The notes under the pieces are model-generated. The model was not told where the DNA came from, ran no database searches, and worked only from the letters and a program-made list of their open reading frames with translations. A DNA stretch of 18,617 nucleotides from Candidatus Hydrogenedentota bacterium. Its GTDB lineage: Bacteria; Hydrogenedentota; Hydrogenedentia; Hydrogenedentales; SLHB01. This document shows positions 5,931 through 14,000 of this stretch, in pieces (position 1 is the stretch's first letter; every line of letters starts with the position of its first letter). Where the stretch lies: positions 1-18,617 of the forward strand of contig JAPLKX010000540.1 of NCBI GenBank assembly GCA_026387845.1, given 5' to 3'. The position numbers and the translations under genes are program-made.

Positions 5931-5958
5931 GATTTGAGATTTGAGATCTGAGATTTGG
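5931..5958 (+). repeat. Heptad array C, right arm
   Basis: Four 7-bp units, GATTTGA, GATTTGA, GATCTGA and GATTTGG, end one base before the pfkB stop codon. Bases 5932-5956 are the reverse complement of 2293-2317 with one mismatch in 25. Confidence 0.9.
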
Positions 5959-5959
5959 T

Positions 5960-6901
5960 TTAGTGGCGGGCCAGGTAGAGTTCTTCTTCGATTTTCATTT
6001 GGTCGAAGAGTCGTTCGGTGTCTTCGAGGCTGCAGAGCGCGGCGCCGGGCGTCATGAAGGCGGCGGCTCCGGCGGCGACCCCGTACCGGACGGCCTGTTT
6101 TGGGGGCCAGCCTTCCTGGAGTTTGATGACGAGCCCGGCGACCATGCTGTCGCCGGCGCCGACTTTGCTTCGTATCGAGACGGTTGGCGCGTAGATTCTG
6201 TCGGTGCATTCGTCTTCTACGTAGAGTGCGCCGGCAGACCCCAGCGAGACGGCGACAATCTCGGCCTGCCCCTCGCGCACGATGGCCTGGGCGGCGCGTT
6301 TTATCTGGGAGTCGGTTTCGACGGCGCCGCCGGCGATGAGTCGGAGTTCGCTGAGGTTTGGTTTGGCGAGAAAGACGCGGGCGCGCATGGCGTGGAGGAG
6401 CGGCTCGCCGCTGGTGTCGACGACGACGCGGGTGTCGCTGGGCGCGTCACGGATGATCCGGGCATAGAAGTCGGGCGGCAGGCCGGGGGGTAGGGTTCCG
6501 CTGAGTACGAGGTAGTGGGGCGTAAGTTGGGCGATTTTTGCGGCGACCTGGCCGGCTTCCTGTTGGGTGACTTGGGGGCCGGGCATGGTAAACCGGTATT
6601 GGCGCCCGGTGGATTCTTCCAGCACGTTAAGATCTTGGCGGACGTCGCCGGCGATGGGTACGGGCAGGTGAGTGATTTGCTTGTCGTCGAGGAGGTTGTG
6701 GAGGCGGTCGCCGTTTGGGCCGCCTTTGAGCCAGACGGCTGTGGGGTGGCCGCCGAGGTTTTGGACGGCGCGTGCGACAATGATGCCGCCTCCGCCGGGT
6801 TCGTACACAGGCGAGGAACACTGGAGTTTTCGTTCGGGCTGGATGTGCGGTACGGAGGAAGCCGCGTCGACGGATGGGTTCAATGTTACGGTAACAATCA
6901 T
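5960..6901 (-). CDS. pfkB: 6-phosphofructokinase II (PfkB, ribokinase family), with a changed substrate-site residue
   Basis: The 313-residue product lines up along its whole length with E. coli Pfk-2 (309 residues), which phosphorylates fructose 6-phosphate with ATP in glycolysis. Shared segments include TLNPSVDAAS at the start, PERKLQC, PVYEPGGGG near 31-39, QYRFTMPGP near 101-109, VLSGTLPPG, KPNLSEL, VSLGSAGAL, and the catalytic GAGDSM with Asp251 as the likely general base. The odd point is residue 41. In Pfk-2 and in the PfkB family signature this position is asparagine (GGxGxN, Asn43 in E. coli), but here it is isoleucine (codon ATT at 6781-6779). The ATG at 6901 has CAGGAG 6 bases upstream. 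It is the last gene of the - strand run from the histidine-methyltransferase-like gene. Other hexose- or tagatose-phosphate kinases of the family remain possible. Confidence 0.88.
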   Translation of the reverse strand: MIVTVTLNPSVDAASSVPHIQPERKLQCSSPVYEPGGGGIIVARAVQNLGGHPTAVWLKGGPNGDRLHNLLDDKQITHLPVPIAGDVRQDLNVLEESTGRQYRFTMPGPQVTQQEAGQVAAKIAQLTPHYLVLSGTLPPGLPPDFYARIIRDAPSDTRVVVDTSGEPLLHAMRARVFLAKPNLSELRLIAGGAVETDSQIKRAAQAIVREGQAEIVAVSLGSAGALYVEDECTDRIYAPTVSIRSKVGAGDSMVAGLVIKLQEGWPPKQAVRYGVAAGAAAFMTPGAALCSLEDTERLFDQMKIEEELYLARH

Positions 6902-6938
6902 GGTTTCTCCTGTTGAGGCGCCCGCCTGCCGCGAACAC

Positions 6939-7253
6939 TTACTGCCGGCCCAATCTCCATGCCGTGATGACGCCGAGCGCGGCGCCCGCCAGCATCAGGG
7001 TGAGCGACCACGAGATCACCGCCGGCCAGTGGCTGTCGAGCCAGCGGCCAGCGAGGGCGCCCCCGATCGCCGGCAGGGCAATGGCCCATGCGGCAAGGCA
7101 GACGGCGACCATCCCGTTCCACAGGGTCCGGGAGTTGCGCCGATCGTGGAGTCTTTTATGGGTTTTGAAATCAATGATTGTTCCCGACGGGTCGTCGGAC
7201 TTATAGTTTTTCTTCAGCACTTTCAAATACCTCTGCCTTCGCGCCACGATCAT
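6939..7253 (-). CDS. AtpZ/AtpI-family small membrane protein
   Basis: About 104 residues with a basic, soluble N-terminal third and two membrane segments: WNGMVAVCLAAWAIALPAIG, and the helix after WLDSHWPAVISW, which reads SLTLMLAGAALGVITAWR. That GRWLD...SW.LTLMLAG..LG...AW pattern is the hallmark of the putative F0F1-ATPase gene-1 subunit group (TIGR02230 / PF09527, AtpZ or AtpQ of N-ATPases). The family is thought to help assemble the F0 rotor or carry Mg2+/Ca2+. No other ATP synthase gene is near, which is unusual. The ATG at 7253 overlaps the dodecin stop in an ATGA, which suggests translational coupling. A GTG at 7220 with AGAGG about 8 bases upstream is a good alternative and would remove 11 residues. 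pfkB follows after 37 bases. Confidence 0.75.
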   Translation of the reverse strand: MIVARRQRYLKVLKKNYKSDDPSGTIIDFKTHKRLHDRRNSRTLWNGMVAVCLAAWAIALPAIGGALAGRWLDSHWPAVISWSLTLMLAGAALGVITAWRLGRQ

Positions 7254-7453
7254 TCGTGGAGGACGAAGGTAACCTTCATGTCGACGCGGAACTCGGTGAT
7301 TTTTCCGTTTTCGACGACGACTTTCTGCTCTTTGATCCACGCCCCTTTGACATCGTCGATGGTTTTTCGGGCGCGCTCGATCCCGCGCTTGACGGCGTCT
7401 TCAAAGCTTTCGGGCGAGTTGGCGGTGACTTCAATGACTTTGGCGATGGACAT
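7250..7453 (-). CDS. Dodecin (flavin-binding storage protein)
   Basis: This 67-residue protein is a full-length dodecin (PF07311 type). It has MSIAKVIEVTANSPESF, the long helix AVKRGIERARKTID, then VKGAWIKEQKV with Trp39 at the position that stacks on the flavin ring, and the last strands EFRVDMKVTFVL. Dodecins form hollow 12-subunit shells in the cytoplasm that hold flavins (riboflavin, FMN or lumichrome) and protect them from light or free reaction. An AAGGAG ribosome site precedes the ATG by 9-10 bases. The stop overlaps the AtpZ-like start by 4 bases, and the gene begins 27 bases after the methyltransferase-like gene. Confidence 0.93.
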   Translation of the reverse strand: MSIAKVIEVTANSPESFEDAVKRGIERARKTIDDVKGAWIKEQKVVVENGKITEFRVDMKVTFVLHE

Positions 7454-7480
7454 ATCTCACTGCTCCTTTCCGACACGGTG

Positions 7481-8482
7481 TCAAAGGAGGTTTGTTTTGC
7501 GCCGTGGCGTGCGCAGCATGAAGATGGCGTTGTCGCGCGCGGGGGCCACGTGTTGTTCAACTATGGCAAGCGGGCTGCGATCGATAAAATGCCTGACCTG
7601 ATCGAGCGTGTACTGGCAGGTGCTGGCGAGCACGACCTCGTCGCCCGGATACAGGGAAACGGACCCGTGGTCGAACGTGACCACCGCGTGACGGACCAGC
7701 CGGACCGATTGGTCGACCCGGCGGACGGGCCCCGCGGGAGTGGGGGCGGCCACCACCCTGATGATGAATTCGACCGCGTCGGGTTCGAGCCCTCTCTTGA
7801 CGAGGGGCGCGGTTTGGAACCGGACGTTTTCGGGCGAAGCCATGGCGTCTTCGAGTTGGCCAGCATCCTGGGTGAGGAGCCGGCAGTCGAAGAGGAACAG
7901 GTCGGGCGGTTCGAGTCCGGCGCGGACGGTTGCCAGGCTGGGTTCGACGCCATAGGTGGAGATGCTGTTGCCCAGCAGGCACAGCAGCGCCGGATGGCAC
8001 CAGAGCCGGTTGATGATGGGCAAATCTTCGAAGAACGCGAGGAGCGCGGTTTTCTCGACGGGAATGTCGGCGATCGCATTAAGCGTGGCGTCGATCATGG
8101 GGCTGCTGATATCGATGCTGTAGTAGCTGGGCGATCCGATCCGGAGCAGGGACCGGAGCAGGATGCGCTCTTTGCGGCCGTCGCCCGCGCCGAAGCTGAC
8201 GAGATTGAGTTCGGGGACAAAATGCTCGGCGAGGTAGGGGAGGCTCTGCTCGAGGAACGCGGTGAGGCTGCCCGCGAGATGGAACCGGGCGGAATGGTTG
8301 AGCGCGAGCCAGTTGTGCACGGCGCCGTCGTCCAGGAAGGGGACATAGTCGGGCATTCGCCGCCGTTCAAGCGCGCGGTATAGGTGCTCTTCGAGATACT
8401 CGGTTGTGACGAGTTCGAATTTTCGCGTTCGTTGTTTTTCGACTTGGAGCAACTGTGCGTCTCCCGTTTGGGTTGCCGACAT
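7481..8482 (-). CDS. Histidine-specific SAM methyltransferase (EgtD-like, Methyltransf_33 fold)
   Basis: The 333-residue product resembles the PF10017 family, best known from EgtD, which trimethylates the alpha-amino group of histidine with S-adenosylmethionine in ergothioneine synthesis. Motif I reads LVSFGAGDGRKERILL near residues 94-109, YYSIDISSPMI near 120-130 is motif II, and LLGNSISTY near 169-177 matches the family's 'LG..i.n' loop. In EgtD the first motif is usually GSGSSxKT, so the substrate may differ. The ergothioneine partner EgtB is not in the window. The ATG at 8482 is given. A TTG at 8452 with GGGAG 8 bases upstream and a TTG at 8557 are alternatives. A sigma-54 type promoter at 8494-8509 places transcription start almost at 8482, which favours the downstream start. 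It heads a run with dodecin, AtpZ-like and pfkB. Confidence 0.7.
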   Translation of the reverse strand: MSATQTGDAQLLQVEKQRTRKFELVTTEYLEEHLYRALERRRMPDYVPFLDDGAVHNWLALNHSARFHLAGSLTAFLEQSLPYLAEHFVPELNLVSFGAGDGRKERILLRSLLRIGSPSYYSIDISSPMIDATLNAIADIPVEKTALLAFFEDLPIINRLWCHPALLCLLGNSISTYGVEPSLATVRAGLEPPDLFLFDCRLLTQDAGQLEDAMASPENVRFQTAPLVKRGLEPDAVEFIIRVVAAPTPAGPVRRVDQSVRLVRHAVVTFDHGSVSLYPGDEVVLASTCQYTLDQVRHFIDRSPLAIVEQHVAPARDNAIFMLRTPRRKTNLL

Positions 8483-8493
8483 AACGCAAGAAG

Positions 8494-8509
8494 AGCAACT
8501 CTCATGCCC
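8494..8509 (-). promoter_or_regulatory. Candidate sigma-54 (-24/-12) promoter of the methyltransferase-dodecin-atpZ-pfkB run
   Basis: Read on the - strand, 8509-8494 is GGGCATG-AGAG-TTGCT against the consensus TGGCACG-N4-TTGCW: 10 of the 12 fixed positions agree, including GG and GC with the required 10-base spacing. It sits in the 112-bp gap directly downstream of a sigma-54 activator gene and upstream of the four-gene run. Transcription would begin close to base 8483. Confidence 0.6.
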
Positions 8510-8594
8510 GGCTTTGCACGGGCTTAAACGGTCAAAAGTGGCAAACGAATTTTTCAATTGCGATTCGGATGTGTAGGTTCTATACGAGGCGCCG

Positions 8595-9680
8595 CTAGGC
8601 GCGCCGCTTCTCCATTCCCCAGTGCAGGAGCTTGTCGTAGAGCGTTTTCCGGCTGACGCCGAGCGTCTCGGCGGCGTGGGTTTTGTTGTAGGAACAGTAG
8701 GCGAGCGTCTTGAGCACGTACGCCTTCAAGACTTCTTCGAGCGGCTCGCCGACATTGAGAAAGATGCCGTCAGACGGCTGTTCAATCGAGTCTTCGTTGT
8801 AGTAGATTGGGGCGGTTGGGGGGGCTTCGTGCTCGATGGGCTTGGGCGCGTGCGGCGGCGTTGCGGGTCCGGCGTGGGGGTATGATCGTGCCGTTGCGGG
8901 CGCCGCGATGCGCGCCGGCAGATGTTCGACGGAAATCTGGGCGTCCTCGGCCATAACGGCGGCCTGTGCGAGGACGTTCTTGAGTTCCCGGATGTTGCCC
9001 GGCCAGTGATAGGCCATGAGGCAGTCGATGGCGTCGTCGCTGAGGGATTCGATCTGCAACCCGAACTCGGAGTTGATGAGGTCGACGAAGTGGGCCGCCA
9101 GCATGGGAAGATCTTCGAGGTGGTTGCGGAGGGGCGGGAGATTAATGGAAAAGACCTCGAGCCGGTGAAGGACATCTTCGCGGAACACGCCGGTTTTTAC
9201 GGCCTGGCGGAGGTCCATATTGGTAGCGGCAAGGAGGCGGACGTCGACGGTCTTGTCGTGTTTGGCGCCGACGGGCCGGAACGAATTGGTTTCGAGCACA
9301 CGGAGCAGGGCGATTTGCACGCGTTCATCCATCGTGGCGATTTCGTCGAGGAACAGAGTGCCGCGGTCGGCTTCGGCGAATCTTCCGGCCTTGTTTTCGA
9401 CGGCCCCGGTGAAGGAGCCCTTGATGTGCCCGAACAGTTCGCTGGCGACGAGCTGGATGGAGAGCGCGCCCGTGTTCACGGCAACGAACGGAGCGTCAGC
9501 GCGCCGGCCTCTGGCGTGGATTTCCCGTGCGACGAGTTCTTTACCGGTGCCGGTTTCGCCGGTGATCAGCACGGGGACGTCGATCCTGGCGGCCTTTTCG
9601 ATCATGGCGAAGACGGATGTCATTTGCACCGAGCCGCCGACAAGCGTGCCGAATTTATCTATAGTAGATGCATCAAGCAT
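8595..9680 (-). CDS. Sigma-54-dependent transcriptional activator without N-terminal sensor domain
   Basis: The 361-residue enhancer-binding protein uses ATP to open sigma-54 promoters. The AAA+ domain fills residues 12-240: Walker A GETGTGKE at 41-48, the sigma-54 contact loop GSFTGA at 88-93 (usually GAFTGA), Walker B TLFLDE at 108-113, the FREDVLHRL arginine region at 166-174, and WPGNIREL at 226-233. A proline- and alanine-rich linker (about 257-305) leads to a Fis-type helix-turn-helix at about 317-356 (NKTHAAETLGVSRKTLYDKL). There is no receiver, GAF or PAS domain, so like PspF it must be controlled by a partner protein or by its level. The ATG at 9680 leaves about 11 residues before the AAA+ domain. 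A sigma-54-like promoter lies just downstream, so the neighbouring four-gene run is its natural first target. Confidence 0.93.
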   Translation of the reverse strand: MLDASTIDKFGTLVGGSVQMTSVFAMIEKAARIDVPVLITGETGTGKELVAREIHARGRRADAPFVAVNTGALSIQLVASELFGHIKGSFTGAVENKAGRFAEADRGTLFLDEIATMDERVQIALLRVLETNSFRPVGAKHDKTVDVRLLAATNMDLRQAVKTGVFREDVLHRLEVFSINLPPLRNHLEDLPMLAAHFVDLINSEFGLQIESLSDDAIDCLMAYHWPGNIRELKNVLAQAAVMAEDAQISVEHLPARIAAPATARSYPHAGPATPPHAPKPIEHEAPPTAPIYYNEDSIEQPSDGIFLNVGEPLEEVLKAYVLKTLAYCSYNKTHAAETLGVSRKTLYDKLLHWGMEKRRA

Positions 9681-10038
9681 TGCATGTATACCGCCAGTGT
9701 TTTATGCGTCTCACCTATTGCCGAACCTTCCGCACTTCCGCCCACCCCAGTCGCGGAGCGCGCGCGCGCCCCACGGAGATAACCCGCCCTCCGGATAACC
9801 GGCGGAACATCGGGCGCCTTGCCCACTGCTGGCCTCATCGCAGCCTTTCACTTCACGGACAACTCACCGTGTTGCCGCAAAGAATTGCGTACACGCGACT
9901 ACATATAGTTTCGCAGAGGGTGCGCCCGCCGGCAATCAGGGTTATTCTTCTTGTGATATCGGTGAATCCCTTAAAATGGTTTAAGCGGTGCTAAAAGGGG
10001 AAGAACAGCAGAAACCGGATAACCGGGACAATTTGAAA
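9681..10038. other. Non-coding gap between the activator and PEP-CTERM genes
   Basis: I see no convincing gene here. Two features stand out: the exact 12-mer CCGGATAACCGG occurs at 9791-9802 and again at 10015-10026, and a CTTAAA-ATGG-TTTAAG inverted repeat lies at 9970-9985. The promoter for the activator gene should lie in the left part, but no clear -35/-10 pair is visible. Confidence 0.5.
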
Positions 10039-10069
10039 AGCCGGGCAGGTTGTCATTGTGTGCCCGGCT
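10039..10069 (-). terminator. Rho-independent terminator of the PEP-CTERM gene
   Basis: A 9-bp stem, AGCCGGGCA at 10039-10047 with TGCCCGGCT at 10061-10069, encloses a 13-base loop. Read on the - strand it is followed by TTTC, and the stem begins about 25 bases after the PEP-CTERM stop codon. Confidence 0.75.
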
Positions 10070-10093
10070 CAAAAACCAGCAATCGGGGCTGCT

Positions 10094-10759
10094 TCACATA
10101 ACGTGGCCGCCCCGCCTGCGCTTGAACAGATACGCGGCCAGGCCCAGGGCGAGAAGCGTAATGGTGGCCGGCTCGGGTACAACGGTTCCGCTGCCGGAGC
10201 CCACGTCGGTCACGGGAACATTCGACCACTCGTCGGAGCCGGAGATCCGCGTGCCAAGATGGTTACTGGGCCCGGCCCCGGACACCCAGGCCCAATCCGC
10301 GGACCCGGCGGCGTTGTTATGAATCGAGATCGGGTAGGGCATATCGGATTCGAGCATCGGGGGCTCGTTGGGTTGGAAGTTGTAGGCCCACACGTCGAGT
10401 TCCTGGTCGCCGGAGACATGGACTGAAGACCCGGCGGCGGCCCCGCTCACGGCATCCGGAGTCAACTCGGCGAAGAGGGCCGGCGAGTCGAGCGTTCCGG
10501 AAAACGGGCGAACGGGGAAGTCGTCCGGGGTCTGGGCGCCAACGTCTTCGAGAGCGACAGCCGTATCAAGCATGAAGCCGCCGGCCACCTGAAATGATCC
10601 CGGGCTGAACTCGAGGCTGAGGTCGCTGGGCAGAAACCCGATTGCCGAGTTGTCGCATACAAGAATGGGCTGCTCGTACAGGACGTCGGCGCGCGCCGGC
10701 ATTCCCAGCGCGAGCAGCAGTACGACAATGGAACATGCTACGGTACTATGACGAACCAC
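10094..10759 (-). CDS. PEP-CTERM sorting domain protein
   Basis: From the GTG at 10759 the product is 221 residues. GGAGG lies 9 bases upstream, so this start is preferred over the GTG at 10783, which would add 8 residues. A signal peptide (a hydrophobic run, LALGMPARA, then DVLYEQ) sends it out of the cytoplasm. The mature part is Asp-, Ser- and Gly-rich with no known catalytic motif. The end is a classic PEP-CTERM tag: VPEPATITLLALGLAAYLF followed by KRRR, with the PEP motif, a membrane helix and basic tail. Such tags are processed by exosortase (EpsH) in bacteria that make extracellular polysaccharide, which agrees with the exopolysaccharide operon at 14656-18617. The exosortase gene itself is not in the window. 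It diverges from the malectin-protein gene. Confidence 0.88.
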   Translation of the reverse strand: MVRHSTVACSIVVLLLALGMPARADVLYEQPILVCDNSAIGFLPSDLSLEFSPGSFQVAGGFMLDTAVALEDVGAQTPDDFPVRPFSGTLDSPALFAELTPDAVSGAAAGSSVHVSGDQELDVWAYNFQPNEPPMLESDMPYPISIHNNAAGSADWAWVSGAGPSNHLGTRISGSDEWSNVPVTDVGSGSGTVVPEPATITLLALGLAAYLFKRRRGGHVM

Positions 10760-10934
10760 CTCTGCATACCTCCATCGGCGCACGCGGGAGTCAGGATGGT
10801 TTTGTGTGCGCCGTTTATAATTTGAGCAAATACATCATCCGCAGCGCTTCCGCTTAACGGGGCCGGGTGACGTGTATGTCCTCTCTTGCGTGTCAATCAC
10901 ACTTCACACTTTAGAGTTCAACAGTGTGGAGGCG

Positions 10935-11003
10935 GCGGGAAATTTCAATTTCTTGTTCCCGCTGGGCGAGTTCCCGGCGATGAAAAAAGTTCCCGCGCGG
11001 GAA
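10935..11003. promoter_or_regulatory. Operator-like TTCCCGC repeats in the divergent control region
   Basis: Half-sites of GCGGGAA / TTCCCGC recur in the 337-bp gap between the PEP-CTERM and malectin genes: GCGGGAA at 10935-10941, TTCCCGC at 10956-10962, TTCCCGG at 10971-10977, and the perfect 14-bp palindrome TTCCCGCGCGGGAA at 10990-11003. The first two form an inverted pair around a 14-base AT-rich centre. This spacing and symmetry suggest binding sites of a dimeric repressor or activator controlling one or both genes. The rest of the gap (10760-11096) contains no gene I can support; a strong AAAGGAGGG ribosome site at 11081-11089 serves the malectin gene. Confidence 0.55.
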
Positions 11004-11096
11004 TGAAATTAATCCCGGCAAAAACGATGTTGCTCCAATACCGTGGCGGCATGATCGTTACGGATAGTTGCGTAGCTTTAAAAGGAGGGCAGTACC

Positions 11097-14000
11097 ATGT
11101 TTTCGTCATATGTGGCAAGGCGCTGCGGTTGGGTCGCGTGCCTGGCCTTAGCGGCTATAGGGCTTCCGGCGTTTGGCCAGGAAGTGTTGTACAGGCTGAA
11201 TGCGGGCGGGAGCTGGTATACGGACACGGCGGGGCAACTGTGGGAACCTGACGGCGCGTACCGGCAGTACGGGTACGTTGGTCTGACGTCGGCGGCGATC
11301 GCCGGCACGCTCGACGACAAGATTTATCAATCGGAACGGTGGGGTGCGGCGTGGGAACCCGAGTTTGCTTATCATTTGCCGGTTGCTCCGGGCGCGTACA
11401 CGGTGCGCCTGCATTTTGCGGAGATTTACAGCGGGATCACGCCGGGGAACATGCGCCTATTCGACGTGCTGATCGAGGGGAACCTGGCGCTGAATAATTA
11501 CAACATCCTGGGGAAGGTGGGTTTTGCGACGGCGACGGTGGAGGAGTTCGAGGTGGTTGTGGATGACGCGGAACTCGACATCGAGTTCATACGGGTCCTG
11601 GAGAACCCCAAAATTTCAGGGATTGAAGTGTTGAGTTCGGCGGGCCCGCAGCCTGGGCCGGAGTTGACGATATCGCCCGCGCAACTGGCGTTTGGCGACG
11701 TTCCCGTAGGCACGAGCCTCGAGGACAGCGCAAGCCTGGCCAACACAGGGCAAGAATCGCTGTCGATCACGGCGATCACCGTGGGCGGTGCGAACCCGGA
11801 CGCGTTTACGGTGCAGCACGACGCGCTGCCAATCAATCTTGCGCCGGGTGAGAGTGCCACGCTGGGCGTGACGTTTACGCCGGGTGCGGTAGGGCTGGAG
11901 TCGGCGAGCATCGGGGTAGAGTCGAATGATCCTGCGGGGACGAAAACCCTGCTGGTTTCGGGCGTGGGCGCGGGTGAAGCGGTGGCGGTGTGGCGGGTCA
12001 ACGCGGGCGGCGGAACCTACACGGATCCCGCCGGGAACGTGTGGCAGGGGGACACGGGCCTGTACAACACGGGCAACACGTTCAGCACGACGAAGGCCCT
12101 CGCGGGAACTGCCAACCCCGCGTTGTACCGCAGCGAGCGGTATGACCCGGCTTCTCTACCGGAAATGATGTATTCGCTGCCGGTCGATCCGGGTATTTAC
12201 ACGGTAAACCTTCATTTTGCGGAGATTTGGTTTAAGAATCCGAACCAGCGCGTATTTGATGTGCGTATCGAAGGGGCGCTGGTGCTGAACGATTTCGATA
12301 TCGTGGCGGCGGCAGGCGCGTTCACGGCAACGGTCGAGACGTTTGACGTCGAGGTCAATGACGGGACGCTGAATATCCAGTTCGTGCATGTGAAAGAAAA
12401 TCCGAAGATTTGCGGGATCGAGGTGCTGACCGAAAGCGCGGACCTGACGGTAAACCCGGAGTCATTGAACTTCGGATCGGTAGCCGTTGGGACGACCAGC
12501 CCCGAACAGACCGTCACCCTGAGCAACAACGGCAGCAGCGACGTGCAGTTGGAGCTGGTCGACATAACGGGGGCGGACGCGGGCGATTTCCAAGTTACGA
12601 GCGCGCCCGCGTTGCCTTACACGTTACCCGCCGGCGACAGCGTGGGTATTGACGTAGCGTTTGCGCCGTCATCCGCAGGGCCGACCGGGGCGGAGCTTGA
12701 GTTGACGGTATCGGGCGGCGACCTGTTTGTGGTGGGGTTGTCGGGCGTTGGCGAGGTGACGCCTCCGCCGGCAGGCGCCGTGTACCGGATTAACGCGGGT
12801 GGTGGCGCGTACACGGACGGGGCGGGCAACGTGTGGGGACCCGACACCTCGTTTTTCAATGTGGGATTCCCGTACACGGTGAGTTCCCCTATAGCAGGAA
12901 CCAACAACGACGCGTTATACCAGTCGGAACGCTGGGATCCGCTCCCGACCCCGGAGATGGTTTACAGCTTCCCATTGGGTCCCGGGGAGTACGTTGTGCG
13001 TCTTCATTTTGCGGAGATCTACAGCGGCATAACGGGCCCGGGCCAGCGCGTATTCAGCGTGCGGCTCGAGGGCCAGCCCGTCTTGACCAACTTCGACATC
13101 TATGCCGAAGCAGGACCGAAGACGGCGCTGGTAAAACAGTTCAGCGTTTCGGTTCAGGACGGGTCCTTGCAGATCCAATTTGTGCACGGGATCGAGAATC
13201 CAAAAATTTCGGCCATCGAGATACTCGGCGAGAGCGCGGTGACCACGAACGCCAGCATTTTAGACTGGGGCCAGCTCCTGCTGAACACGCCGGGCCCCAT
13301 CAAGACGTTCTACATAACCAACAACGGCAGCACGGCGGTCACGATCACTTCACTGGCGTTCTTGATTGGTTCCGGGACGGGCCAGGATTTCACCGTGAAC
13401 ATAAACGGGAACCTATATAACGGCGCCGGGTCGGACGTGACCCACCCGGTGAACCTTGTGCTGAATCCAGGCGGTTCGATACAGGTTAAGGTGTCGTTTA
13501 AACCCACGGTGGTGTCGGAGAACAATGTTGCGCTGACGTTTTCCGGCGGATTTGGTTCCGTAGCGGTTCAGTTGCTGGGGACGGGCAAGGAGAATGTTGA
13601 AGATCCATACCTGGACGCGGTGATCGAAAAGCCGGCGTACTTCATCGACTATGATAAAGACGGCTGGGAAGTAGTGTTCATGCGCGGCGACCTGTCACAC
13701 ACGCATGAGAGTGGCCATAACATTGCGGCTTATCAGTGGAGCATAAATGGCGCTGTGGTGGCGACGACGGCAAACATGTCGCACAACTTTCCGGTAGGCA
13801 ACACGACGGTGACGCTGACGATCTGGGACGACAACGTTCCACCAAGGAGCGTGAGCACGACGGCCGTGATGACGATCGTGGCGCCGGATAATGTTCCCGG
13901 GGCGCTCGTGCTGTTTTACGACTCGAAAGGAGCGAACCCGGCCACCCTGCTGGACGCGGTACCTGCCACGATCGACTACGGAACCAAAATGAGTCAGATG

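Noticed and set aside
7178..8383. 401-codon + strand frame opposite the methyltransferase-like, dodecin and AtpZ-like genes
   Set aside because: It is the high-GC antisense shadow of three recognisable proteins and has no family motifs.
9681..9696. A second sigma-54-like site before the activator gene
   Set aside because: GG and GC are correctly spaced, but only 8 of 12 positions agree and transcription would begin inside the coding region.
9668..9994. 108-codon + strand frame in the gap upstream of the activator
   Set aside because: Begins inside the activator gene on the opposite strand, has His/Arg/Ser-rich composition typical of noise, and has no ribosome site.
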